Shown here: one piece after another, positions 31,573 through 39,523 of the stretch
Layout: every line of letters starts with the position of its first letter
How positions within the stretch are numbered: position 1 is the first letter of the stretch
NCBI GenBank assembly: GCA_964250755.1
Contig: CAXUHB010000002.1
Location: 124,001-188,000, forward strand
Direction: 5' to 3'
Length of the DNA stretch: 64,000 nt
Source: DASWOJ01 sp964250755
GTDB taxonomy: Bacteria > Pseudomonadota > Alphaproteobacteria > Acetobacterales > Acetobacteraceae
The notes under the pieces: model-generated
What the model saw: the letters and a program-made list of their open reading frames with translations, nothing else
Told to the model about the DNA's origin: nothing
Database searches by the model: none
Translations under genes and position numbers: made by a program

Positions 31573-33227
31573 CCGCCCCCTCCTGCCCCGGCCCGGCCTG
31601 CTTCCGCCGCAACCAGATCCCGCTTTGCCAGTTTCCCTACAGGCGTGTGGGGCAGGGCATCGCGCACCTCAAGGCTGGTGGGCAGCTCGTGCCGGCCCAG
31701 CTTGTCCGCCAGAAAGTCCCGCAGCGCATCCAGCGTCAGGGGCGGCGCTCCGGCGCGCAGGGTCACGAACGCCTTGGCTGCCTGCCCGCGGCGGGGGTCG
31801 GGAACGCCGATCACCGCGGCCTCCCGCACGTCGGGATGCTCGTGGATCGCGTCCTCGATGCTGCGGGGATAGACGTTGAAACCGCCGCTGATGATCATGT
31901 CCTTCTTGCGGTCCACGATGGTGAACACGCCTGCCGCGTCCATGCGGCCCACGTCCCCGGTCAGGAGCCAGTCGCCGATGAACGCCGCCTCCGTCTCGTC
32001 CGGACGGCGCCAGTAGCCCGGCGTGACATTGGGGCCGCGGATGCGAAGCTCGCCGACCTCCCCGGGCGGCAGCGCCAGGCCGGGGTCGTCCAGGGCCACC
32101 ACGTCCATTTCGATCCCCGGCAGCGGCACGCCGATCTCGCCGGGCGACTGCGGGCGGTCCGGCAGCAGGTTGGTGCCGGCGGGCGACGTTTCCGTCATGC
32201 CCCAGCCGCCGGCCAGGTGCAGCCCGGTCAGCGCCGTGAAGCGCGCGCCCACGTCCGGCGGCAGCGCCGCGCCGCCGGAGGAGGCGACCTTGAGGGAGGA
32301 CAGGTTCCGCCCCTCCACGCCGGGATGGCCGGTCAGGGCGATCCACATGGTGGGGACGCCGTAGAAGTGGGTGCAGCCCCGGTGCTCGATGTCGTCCAGC
32401 GCCACTCCTGCGTCGAAGCGGGGGCGGATCATCAGCTCGGTGCCGTTGTCCAGGGAGCGCAGCAGCACGGCTGTCAGGGCGTAGATGTGGAACAGCGGCA
32501 GCACGCACATGATGCGGTCGGTGGGAACGTAGCCGCGGCCGATGCCGTTGCCCCAGGCGTTGTAGATGCCAACGGCCGCGGTCAGGTTGGCATGGGTCAG
32601 CATGGCCGCGCGCGGGGCGCCGGTGGTGCCGCCGGTGTATTGCAGCACGGCGATGTCGGCGGGTTCGGGGGCCGGCCACTCCAGGTCGGGGCCGTCCAGG
32701 TCGCGCAGGGTGCGGGCGCCGGGGGGCACGGCGGCGTCGTGGCCGCCGGGTCCCCAGTCCGCGTCCTCGGCCACGATCAGGCGGTCCAGGGCGCCGGCGG
32801 CGCGGGCTGCTAGGGCTTGCGGCAGCACGCCGGGCAGGTTGGCCGCGATCAGGGTGCGGGCGCCGCTGTCGGCCAGCTTGCGCTGGATGACGCGGGCCGG
32901 GTCCAGCGGGGACAGGTGGACGACGCGCCCGCCGGCCCGCAGGACCGCGAAGAAGGCGACGGGGTGGGCGGGAGAGTTGGGGATCAGCAGCGCCACGGCG
33001 TCGCCGGGCAGGATGCCGAGGGCGGCCAGGCCGCGGGCAAGCCGGTCCACGCGGGCGCCCAGCTCGGCGAACGTCATGCGCTGGCCGCGGAACTCCAGCG
33101 CGGGGCGGCCGGCGTATTGGGCCACGGCGCGCTCCAGCAGGGCCGGCAGCGTTCCGGTCGGGATCGGCGCATCCCAGCGCAGGCCGGGGGGGTAGCTGGC
33201 CTCCCAGGGGTGGGGGCGGATTGTCAT
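31569..33227 (-). CDS. acyl-CoA ligase (PimA/dicarboxylate-CoA ligase-like) with variant P-loop
   Basis: ANL-family CoA ligase of 552 residues for substrate activation. Seen: ALLERAVAQYAGRPALEFRGQRMTFAELG, the P-loop QYTGGTTGAPRAAMLTH, GGWGMTETSPAGTNL, TGDVGRMDAAGVFTIVDRKKDMIISGGFNVYP and the C-terminal Lys in PVGKLAKRDL. The P-loop normally ends PKG; here it is PRA, with Arg for the usual Lys. Its ribosome-binding site (GGGAGGGAGC) is part of repeat copy E, which abuts the ATG. It follows the fadJ-like gene in the operon. Confidence 0.9.
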   Translation of the reverse strand: MTIRPHPWEASYPPGLRWDAPIPTGTLPALLERAVAQYAGRPALEFRGQRMTFAELGARVDRLARGLAALGILPGDAVALLIPNSPAHPVAFFAVLRAGGRVVHLSPLDPARVIQRKLADSGARTLIAANLPGVLPQALAARAAGALDRLIVAEDADWGPGGHDAAVPPGARTLRDLDGPDLEWPAPEPADIAVLQYTGGTTGAPRAAMLTHANLTAAVGIYNAWGNGIGRGYVPTDRIMCVLPLFHIYALTAVLLRSLDNGTELMIRPRFDAGVALDDIEHRGCTHFYGVPTMWIALTGHPGVEGRNLSSLKVASSGGAALPPDVGARFTALTGLHLAGGWGMTETSPAGTNLLPDRPQSPGEIGVPLPGIEMDVVALDDPGLALPPGEVGELRIRGPNVTPGYWRRPDETEAAFIGDWLLTGDVGRMDAAGVFTIVDRKKDMIISGGFNVYPRSIEDAIHEHPDVREAAVIGVPDPRRGQAAKAFVTLRAGAPPLTLDALRDFLADKLGRHELPTSLEVRDALPHTPVGKLAKRDLVAAEAGRAGAGGGG

Positions 33228-33228
33228 G

Positions 33229-33394
33229 CTGCTCCCTCCCCCTCCGGGAGAGGGTTGGAATGAGGGAAGCCGCGCGGAGCCGGCTCTGGTCCGGTGTGGG
33301 CAAGGCCTTGCCGCATCTTGGCGCGGCGCTTGCGGTTTCCCTCACCCCGGCCTTGGTACGCTTCGCGGCCCAAGCCCGGGGGAAGAGGGAGAAG
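33229..33394. repeat. paired palindromic repeat abutting a start codon (copy E)
   Basis: Left arm GCTCCCTCCCCCTCCGGGAG + AGGGTTGGAATGAGGG and right arm CCCTCACCCCGGCC...GGGAAGAGGGAGAAGAGCAG lie in inverted orientation around a ~75-base spacer. In mRNA sense the left arm ends at the CoA-ligase ATG and supplies its Shine-Dalgarno sequence. The right arm is the long-stem variant (TTGGTACGC / GCGGCCCAAG). Confidence 0.85.
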
Positions 33395-33402
33395 AGCAGC
33401 CC

Positions 33403-35478
33403 TCACGCCGCCTTCTTCCCTGCGTCCAGGAAGTCCTGCCCGGCATCCGCCAGCCGCGCCAGCAACGGTGCGGGCCGCAGGCTCTCGTCGCCCGTCGCGG
33501 CGTGGAACTCCTGCAGCCGGTTCCGGATGCGCCCCAGCCCCACCAGGTCGGCGTGGAACATCGGCCCGCCGCGCCAGGCCGGCCAGTTGTAGCCGTGCAG
33601 CCAGATGGCATCTATGTCGCCCGGACGGGCCGCGATCCCTTCGTCCAGGATGCGCGCGCCCTCGTTGATCATCGGATAGACCAGCCGCTCCGTGATCTCC
33701 TCCGCACCGATGGCCCGGCGCGTGATGCCCAGCTTGGCGCTTTCGGCTGATATGATCGCATCCACCTCCGGGTCCGGCGTCGCGGCACGGCCCTCATACA
33801 GGTAGTAGCCCCGCCCGGTCTTCTGCCCGAACCGCCCGGCGTCGCACAGCGCGTCGGCCACTGGGGCGCGCTTGTTGAAGGCGCGGCGTATCCGCATCCC
33901 GATGTCCAGCCCAGCCAGGTCCGACATGGCGAACGGACCCATGCGGAACCCGAAGGCCACCAGCGCCGCATCCACCTCGGACGGCGATGCGCCGTCCAGC
34001 AGCAGGCGTTCGGCAGCGTCCGTGCGCCGGGCCAGCATCCGGTTGCCGACGAATCCGAAGCAGTTGCCGACCACCACGCCCACCTTGCCCAGCCGCTTGC
34101 CGATCTCGGCGGCCGTCGCGATCACGTCGGGACTGGTGGCCCGGCCGCGCACGGTTTCCAACAGCTTCATCACGTTGGCCGGGCTGAAGAAGTGCATCCC
34201 CAGCACGTCGCCGGGGCGGGAGGTCGCGGCGGCGATCTCATCTATGTCGAGGTAGCTGGTGTTGGTCGCCAGCACGGCGCCGGGCTTGGCGATGCGGTCC
34301 AGCTCGGCGAAGACCTGCGTTTTGACGCCCATCTCCTCGAACACAGCCTCCACCACGATGTCGGCGTCGGCGGCGCCCTGCAGGCCCAACTGGCCACGGA
34401 TCAGGTGGCGGCGCTCGTCGGCCTGAGCCTGGGTGATGCTGCCGCGCTTGGCGCTGGTGGCATACAGCTCGGCGATGCGGGCCAGGCCGCGGTCCAGCGC
34501 CGCCTGCTCCGTCTCGATCACCGTCACAGGGATGCCGGCGTTGGCGAAGCACATGGCAATGCCGCCGCCCATCGTGCCCGCGCCGACCACGGCGGCGCGG
34601 GTCACGGGCCGGGCTTGGGTGCCCGGCGGCAGCGGCGCCTTCTGCGCCTCCCGCTCGGCAAAGAAGGCGTGGCGCTGGGCGCGGCTCTCGTCGCCGGTCA
34701 CAAGCTGCTCGAACAAGCGGCGCTCCGCCGCCGCGCCCTCGTCGAAGGGGAGGGTCACGGCGTTGCGGATGCTTTCGACGCAGGCGCGCGGGGCTTGGGC
34801 GCCGGATGCCTTCAGCAGGGGGGCTGCCAAGCGGTCCAGCAGGCCGGGGTCGGCGCGGGCGGGTTCTAGCTTGTCCTCCCGGTCCCGCACCCGGCGGCGG
34901 TCCGTGACGGTGCGGGCATACGCCACCGCCGCGCCGGGATAGGGGCCGTCCAGCAGGGCGTCCACCAAGCCCATGCCGTGCGCGTCCTGGGCGGATACCG
35001 GCGTGCCTGTCACGATCATGGACAGCGCCTTCTCCACGCCCACCACCCGCGGCAGGCGCTGGGTGCCGCCTGCGCCGGGCAGCAGGCCGAGCTTCACTTC
35101 CGGCAGGCCCATCTTGGCGCCGGGCCAGGCGGCGCGGGCGTGGCAGCCCAGGGCCAGCTCCAGCCCGCCGCCCAGCGCCACGCCCTGCATGGCCGCGATG
35201 ACCGGCACCGGCATGTCTTCGACCGCCGTGATGACCTGGCGCAGGTTGGGGTCCTGCATCGCGCGCCCGAACTCGGTGATGTCGGCGCCGCCGCTGAACG
35301 CGCGGGCGGTGCCGGCCAGGACGATGGCTTTGAGCGAGCCATCCCCGCGCAGGGCGTTCAGCGCATCCATCAGGCCCTGCCGGAGGGCCAGGCCCAGTGC
35401 GTTGACGGGCGGGTTGTTCATGGTGACGACGGCCACGTCGCCGTCGCGCTCCATCGTCACAGGACTGTATGTTGCCAT
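33403..35478 (-). CDS. fadJ: 3-hydroxyacyl-CoA dehydrogenase/enoyl-CoA hydratase bifunctional protein
   Basis: Beta-oxidation protein of 691 residues. Residues ~1-190 are a crotonase domain with catalytic Glu107 (GGGLELALG) and Glu127 (LPEVKLGLLPGAGGTQRLPR). Residues ~293-480 are the NAD-binding dehydrogenase domain with GAGTMGGG at 299-306, NTSYLDIDEIA and GMHFFSPANVMKLLE, and the C-terminal part has GFVGNRMLARR and NWPAWRGGPMFHADL. It lacks the N-terminal isomerase features and length of FadB and resembles PimF/FadJ. ATG 35478 has a GGAGG three codons upstream and lies three bases from the LivF stop. Confidence 0.93.
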   Translation of the reverse strand: MATYSPVTMERDGDVAVVTMNNPPVNALGLALRQGLMDALNALRGDGSLKAIVLAGTARAFSGGADITEFGRAMQDPNLRQVITAVEDMPVPVIAAMQGVALGGGLELALGCHARAAWPGAKMGLPEVKLGLLPGAGGTQRLPRVVGVEKALSMIVTGTPVSAQDAHGMGLVDALLDGPYPGAAVAYARTVTDRRRVRDREDKLEPARADPGLLDRLAAPLLKASGAQAPRACVESIRNAVTLPFDEGAAAERRLFEQLVTGDESRAQRHAFFAEREAQKAPLPPGTQARPVTRAAVVGAGTMGGGIAMCFANAGIPVTVIETEQAALDRGLARIAELYATSAKRGSITQAQADERRHLIRGQLGLQGAADADIVVEAVFEEMGVKTQVFAELDRIAKPGAVLATNTSYLDIDEIAAATSRPGDVLGMHFFSPANVMKLLETVRGRATSPDVIATAAEIGKRLGKVGVVVGNCFGFVGNRMLARRTDAAERLLLDGASPSEVDAALVAFGFRMGPFAMSDLAGLDIGMRIRRAFNKRAPVADALCDAGRFGQKTGRGYYLYEGRAATPDPEVDAIISAESAKLGITRRAIGAEEITERLVYPMINEGARILDEGIAARPGDIDAIWLHGYNWPAWRGGPMFHADLVGLGRIRNRLQEFHAATGDESLRPAPLLARLADAGQDFLDAGKKAA

Positions 35479-35480
35479 GT

Positions 35481-36173
35481 CTAAACCTCCAACCATTCGC
35501 GCCGCACCGCGGCGTTGCCGGCCAGGCTGGCCGGCGTGCCCTCGAACACGATCTCGCCGTGCCCCATCACATACAGGCGCCCGCTGATGGCGAGCGCGAT
35601 GTCCAGTTTCTGTTCCACCAGCAAGATGGTGGTGCCGCGGGCGGCGACGGCCTGCAGCAACTCGCGCACGCGCTGGACCATCATGGGGGCCAGGCCCTCG
35701 GTGGGTTCGTCCACCATCAGCAGCGTCGGGTTGCCCATGAGGGTGCGGCAGATGGCGAGCATCTGCTGCTCCCCCCCGGACAGCGCACCGGCTGGCGCGG
35801 CGGCGCGCTCCTGCAAGCGGGGGAACAGGTCGTAGGCGTCGGCCAGCGTGAAGGCACCGCCAGGGCCGGGCTTCTCGCCCAGGATGAGGTTCTGCGCCGT
35901 GGTCAGGTCCGGGAAGATCGAGCGGTCCTCGGCGACGTAGCCCAGGCCGAGGCGGGCGACGCGGTGCGGCGGCAGACGGCTGATCTCGGTCGTGCCGAAG
36001 CGGATTTCGCCCTCGCGGACCACGCCGCCCATGATGGCCTTCAAGGTCGTGCTGCGCCCGGCGCCGTTGCGGCCCAAGAGCGCGACGATCTCGCCCCTGC
36101 CGACCTCCATGTTGACGCCGCGCAGGACCTGGCTCTTGCCGTACCAGGCCTGCAGGTTGCGTACGCTCAGCAT
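35481..36173 (-). CDS. livF: branched-chain-type ABC transporter ATPase (LivF) with Arg in Walker A
   Basis: ATP-binding subunit of 230 residues of a Liv/HAAT importer. Seen: Walker A GRNGAGRST at 34-42 with Arg40 in place of the catalytic Lys, signature ALSGGEQQMLAICRTLMGNP, Walker B LLMVDEPTEGLAP, and the switch His replaced (TTILLVEQ). The codon is CGC, so the change is not a one-base ambiguity in the reading. I recall the same Arg in some proteobacterial LivF proteins. It pairs with LivG downstream of the permeases in an operon order J-H-M-G-F. Confidence 0.9.
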   Translation of the reverse strand: MLSVRNLQAWYGKSQVLRGVNMEVGRGEIVALLGRNGAGRSTTLKAIMGGVVREGEIRFGTTEISRLPPHRVARLGLGYVAEDRSIFPDLTTAQNLILGEKPGPGGAFTLADAYDLFPRLQERAAAPAGALSGGEQQMLAICRTLMGNPTLLMVDEPTEGLAPMMVQRVRELLQAVAARGTTILLVEQKLDIALAISGRLYVMGHGEIVFEGTPASLAGNAAVRREWLEV

Positions 36174-36189
36174 GGACGGGGTGGCCCGG

Positions 36190-36331
36190 CTCCCTCTCCC
36201 TCCGGGAGAGGATTGGGGTGAGGGAGGATACGCAGAGCGCCGCTGCCTGAGTCGGGACGGTCCGCGTGCAGGTGAGCGCCGCGCTGGCGGCTTCCCTCAC
36301 CCCGGCCCTCTTCCGGAGGGAGGAGGAGAAG
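36190..36331. repeat. paired palindromic repeat between livF and livG (copy F)
   Basis: CTCCCTCTCCC-TCC-GGGAGAG + GATTGGGGTGAGGGAG and CCCTCACCCCGGCC + CTCTTCCGGAGGGAGGAG, inverted around a ~70-base spacer. It sits 16 bases upstream of the livF start codon in mRNA sense. Confidence 0.85.
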
Positions 36332-36345
36332 CAAGCACGGCTCCT

Positions 36346-37101
36346 TCACGTCAGCGTCTCCGCCGCCGCGCCCAGGTAGGCCGTCCGGACCGCCGCATTG
36401 CCGCGGACCTCGTCGGGCAGGCCGGACGCGATCACGCGGCCTTCCGCCAGCACGGAGATGCGGTCGGCCAGGCCGAACACGACGCCCAGGTCGTGCTCGA
36501 TCACCAGCAGCGTCCGGCCCTCGGTCACCCGGCGGATCAGCGTCACGGCGCGCTCCGTCTCCGCCCGGCTCATGCCCGCGGTCGGCTCGTCCAGCAGGAT
36601 TGTGTGCGCGCCGCCGGCCACGGTCACGCCAATCTCCAGCGCGCGCTGCTCGGCATAGGCGAGGTTGCCGGCCAAGGCGTTGCGCCGCCGCTCCAGGCCC
36701 AGACCGTGCAGCAGCTCCTCCGCGCGCTGGCGCAGCGGGGCGTAGCCGTCCAGCCGGCGCCAGAACGCCAGGCCGCAGCCGCCGGTCCGCATGGCGGCGG
36801 CGCGCAGGTTCTCGAACACCGACAGCTTGGGAAACAGGCTCGTCACCTGGAAGCTGCGCGCCAGGCCGCGGTTGAAGATCGCGTGCGGCGGCAGGCCGGT
36901 GATGTCGGCGCCATCCAGCAGCACCTGCCCGGCATCCGCCCGCAGCCGCCCGCTGATGAGGTGGAACAGCGTGGACTTGCCCGCGCCGTTGGGGCCGATC
37001 ACCGCGTGGCGCTCGCCCTTGGCAACGGATAGCTCGACACCCTGGATGATCCGCGTCGGCCCGAACGCCTTGTGCAGGCCGGTGACGAGCAGGGCCGTCA
37101 T
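36346..37101 (-). CDS. livG: branched-chain-type ABC transporter ATPase (LivG)
   Basis: ATP-binding subunit of 251 residues. Seen: canonical Walker A GPNGAGKST (Lys42), NRGLARSFQVTSLFPKLSVFEN, signature NLAYAEQRALEIG in the reduced LivG style, Walker B TILLDEPTAGMSRAET, switch VIEHDLGVVFGLADRI. The ATG overlaps the LivM stop. With LivF it forms the heterodimeric ATPase. Confidence 0.93.
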   Translation of the reverse strand: MTALLVTGLHKAFGPTRIIQGVELSVAKGERHAVIGPNGAGKSTLFHLISGRLRADAGQVLLDGADITGLPPHAIFNRGLARSFQVTSLFPKLSVFENLRAAAMRTGGCGLAFWRRLDGYAPLRQRAEELLHGLGLERRRNALAGNLAYAEQRALEIGVTVAGGAHTILLDEPTAGMSRAETERAVTLIRRVTEGRTLLVIEHDLGVVFGLADRISVLAEGRVIASGLPDEVRGNAAVRTAYLGAAAETLT

Positions 37102-38381
37102 GGCGCCGCCGCGGCAGCAGCGGCCTCCTGCCAGGCCGCCCGCGCATGGGGCGCCGTCCAGCGCAGCAGCAGCGCCCCGGCCCCCAGCAGGGCCAAGGCC
37201 AGCAGCCAGGGCAACGTGCTGCCAGGGTCCACCGGCAGGCCGAACACGGGGCGCGGGCTGGCGCCGTTGCGGACGGCTTGCAGCCGGAACGCCAATTCGG
37301 CCAGGCCGACGGTCCCGGCCAGCGCCAGTGCCAGGCCGGGCAGGCAAGCCAGGTAGGGCAGGGCCAGCCGGCCCAGCCGCCCCGCCCGCACCAGGGGCGC
37401 ATGGGCCAGGATGATCCCGGACAGCCCGCCCGGCGCCCACACCACCATGCCGACGAACAGCAGGCCGCTGTAGAGTTGCCAGGCGTCCGTCACGGTGCTC
37501 AGCGCCACCGCCAGGAACGTCACCAGCACGGCCCCCAGCACTGGCCCCCAGAAGGTGCCGATGCCGCCGATGAAGGTCATCAGCAGCACGCTGCTGGACT
37601 CCTCCGCCCCCAGCTTGCCGGCGGTGATGATCTCGTCGTTCAGCGCCGCCAGGCCGCCGGCCACGCCCGCGAACACGCCGCTGAGGATGAACACCAGCCA
37701 GCGGATGCGCGCGGGGTCGTAGCCCAGGAAGCCCACGCGTTCCGCATTGTCGCGCACCGCGTTGGCCAGGCGGCCCAGGGGCGTGCGGGTATATAGCCAC
37801 ATCAGCAGCGCGCACCCCAGCGCCCAGCCGGCAATCAGGTGATAGGCCTGCAGCTGCGTCCCGAAGTCGTAGCCGAACACCCGCGGCCCGGCGGAGCGGT
37901 CGCCGGACAGCCCTTCCTCCCCGCCGAAGGCGCCGGGCAGCAGCAGCACGACGGCCACCACCATCTCCGCCACGCCCAGGGTTATCATCGCGAATGCCGT
38001 CCCGGCCCGGCGCGTGGCGATCCAACCGGCGGCGACCGCGGCCAGCCCGCCCCCTGCTGCGCCCGCCAGCGGCAGCAAGGGCAAGGGCAGCCACCAGCCG
38101 GCGTCCGCCAACTTCATAGCGTGCATGGCCAGGAAGCCGCCCAGGCCAAGGAACACGGCATGGCCGAAGTCCAGCATCCCTCCCTGCCCCAGCAGCATGT
38201 TGAACGACAGCGCGAACACGATGGCGATGCCCATGCGGCAAAGCAGCGACAGGCCGAACCCGCCGGGCACGACGTGCGGCAGCACGAGCGCCAGCGCCGC
38301 CGCCGCCACCCAGGGCAGCATGGCCCGCAGTGCCCCGCTGCCCCGGGGTTGTGCAGCGAGGGTTTGCGCCGGGGCCAGCAT
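37098..38381 (-). CDS. livM: branched-chain-type ABC transporter permease (LivM), C-terminally extended
   Basis: Inner-membrane permease of 427 residues with about ten helices. Seen: SFNMLLGQGGMLDFGHAVFLGLGGFLAMHAM, TLGVAEMVVAVVLLLPGAFGGEEGLSGDR, GYDPARIRWLVFILSGVFAGVAGGL and MTFIGGIGTFWGPVLGAVLV, all LivM signatures. The last ~90 residues add two hydrophobic segments (LALPYLACLPGLALALAGTVGLAELAF; PWLLALALLGAGALLL) beyond the usual ~340-residue protein. Stop and start codons overlap both neighbours (TGATG). Confidence 0.92.
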   Translation of the reverse strand: MLAPAQTLAAQPRGSGALRAMLPWVAAAALALVLPHVVPGGFGLSLLCRMGIAIVFALSFNMLLGQGGMLDFGHAVFLGLGGFLAMHAMKLADAGWWLPLPLLPLAGAAGGGLAAVAAGWIATRRAGTAFAMITLGVAEMVVAVVLLLPGAFGGEEGLSGDRSAGPRVFGYDFGTQLQAYHLIAGWALGCALLMWLYTRTPLGRLANAVRDNAERVGFLGYDPARIRWLVFILSGVFAGVAGGLAALNDEIITAGKLGAEESSSVLLMTFIGGIGTFWGPVLGAVLVTFLAVALSTVTDAWQLYSGLLFVGMVVWAPGGLSGIILAHAPLVRAGRLGRLALPYLACLPGLALALAGTVGLAELAFRLQAVRNGASPRPVFGLPVDPGSTLPWLLALALLGAGALLLRWTAPHARAAWQEAAAAAAAP

Positions 38382-39322
38382 CAGGCGGACCTCGTGCCCA
38401 TCAGCCCGCGCGGGCGCACGGCCAGGACCAGCACGAGCAGCAGGTACGGCACGACGGGCGCCACGCGTGCGATGCTGATGCTCCAAAGGTCGGTCATCAC
38501 GCCCGGGACCGCCAGGCCCATGCGCCCCAGCGCCGCACCGACCGTCAGGTCCAGGCTGATGCTGCCGACTTGGACGAAGCCGATCAGCAGGGAGGCGATC
38601 AGGGCGCCCCAGATGGACCCCAAGCCGCCCATCACCACGACCGCGAACACGATGGCTCCCAGCGACCGCGCCATGCCCGGCTCGGTGGTGTAGGCGTTGC
38701 CTGCAATGACGCCCGCCAGCCCGGCCAGGGCGCAGCCGGCGCCGAACACCAGGGTGAACACCTTGGGCACGTCATGCCCCAGCATCCCCACCATGTCCGG
38801 GTGCGTCAACGCCGCGCGCACAACCAGGCCCAACCGGGTCCGCGCCAGGGCCAGGAACAGCGCCAGGAACATGGCGATGGCGACGCCCATCATGAACAGG
38901 CGGTAGGCCGGGTAGGCGTTGCCGCCGACCTGGAACAGGGCGAAGTCCAGTTCCGCCGGCACGCGGTAGGGCACGGGGTTGCGGCCCCAGATCAGCGGCA
39001 CGACCTCCCCGATGATGAAGGCAAGGCCGAAGGTGAACAGCAGCTCGGCGACGTGGCCGTGCTTGTGGACGGTGCGCAGGCCGTAGCGCTCGACGATTGC
39101 GCCCAGCACGCCGACCAGCACGGGCACGATGACCAGCGCGGGCCAGAAGCCCAGCCGGACGCTGACGGTGTAGGCCAGGAACGCGCCGAGCATGTAGAAG
39201 CTGGCGTGCGCCAGGTTCAGCACGCCCATCATGCCGAAGATGAGCGTCAGGCCCACGGACAGCATGAACAGCAGCAGGCCGTAGACCAGCGAGTTCAGGA
39301 CGATGAGGGCGGCCTGCTCCAT
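38381..39322 (-). CDS. livH: branched-chain-type ABC transporter permease (LivH)
   Basis: Inner-membrane permease of 313 residues, about eight helices: SLVYGLLLFMLSVGLTLIFGMMGVLNLAHASFYMLGAFLAY, LFTFGLAFIIGEVVPLIWGRNP, TRLGLVVRAALTHPDMVGMLGHDV and GAGCALAGLAGVIAGNAYTTEPGM, GLGSIWGALIASLLIGFVQVG. These are the LivH hallmarks. ATG 39322 is used; a longer in-frame start upstream reads through repeat copy G. Confidence 0.93.
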   Translation of the reverse strand: MEQAALIVLNSLVYGLLLFMLSVGLTLIFGMMGVLNLAHASFYMLGAFLAYTVSVRLGFWPALVIVPVLVGVLGAIVERYGLRTVHKHGHVAELLFTFGLAFIIGEVVPLIWGRNPVPYRVPAELDFALFQVGGNAYPAYRLFMMGVAIAMFLALFLALARTRLGLVVRAALTHPDMVGMLGHDVPKVFTLVFGAGCALAGLAGVIAGNAYTTEPGMARSLGAIVFAVVVMGGLGSIWGALIASLLIGFVQVGSISLDLTVGAALGRMGLAVPGVMTDLWSISIARVAPVVPYLLLVLVLAVRPRGLMGTRSA

Positions 39323-39346
39323 GTCAGGAGGTTCCGCGCGATGCGT

Positions 39347-39495
39347 CCCTCTCCCTCCGGGAGAGGGTTGGGGTGAGGGAGAGGCCGCACGGACCAAGCT
39401 TGGCTGGCCGGGAGCCTGGTGCTGCGCTTCCGTCGCCCAGCTGGGCGCTTGCCGCCTCCCTCACCCTGGCCCTCTCCCGGAGGGAGAGGGAGAAG
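39347..39495. repeat. paired palindromic repeat between livH and livJ (copy G)
   Basis: CCCTCTCCC-TCC-GGGAGAGGG + TTGGGGTGAGGGAG and CTCCCTCACCCTGGCC + CTCTCCCGGAGGGAGAGGG, inverted around a ~75-base spacer containing GGGCGCTTGCCGC. It separates the gene of the abundant substrate-binding protein from those of the membrane components, 24 bases before livH. The 201-base gap holds nothing else. Confidence 0.9.
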
Positions 39496-39523
39496 GAAGG
39501 CACCCTTGCCATCCGCATCCGTC

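Noticed and set aside
35479..36300. Upstream in-frame extension of the fadJ-like gene through livF
   Set aside because: The frame is open by chance in high-G+C DNA; the crotonase domain begins at ATG 35478 and livF occupies the region in another frame.
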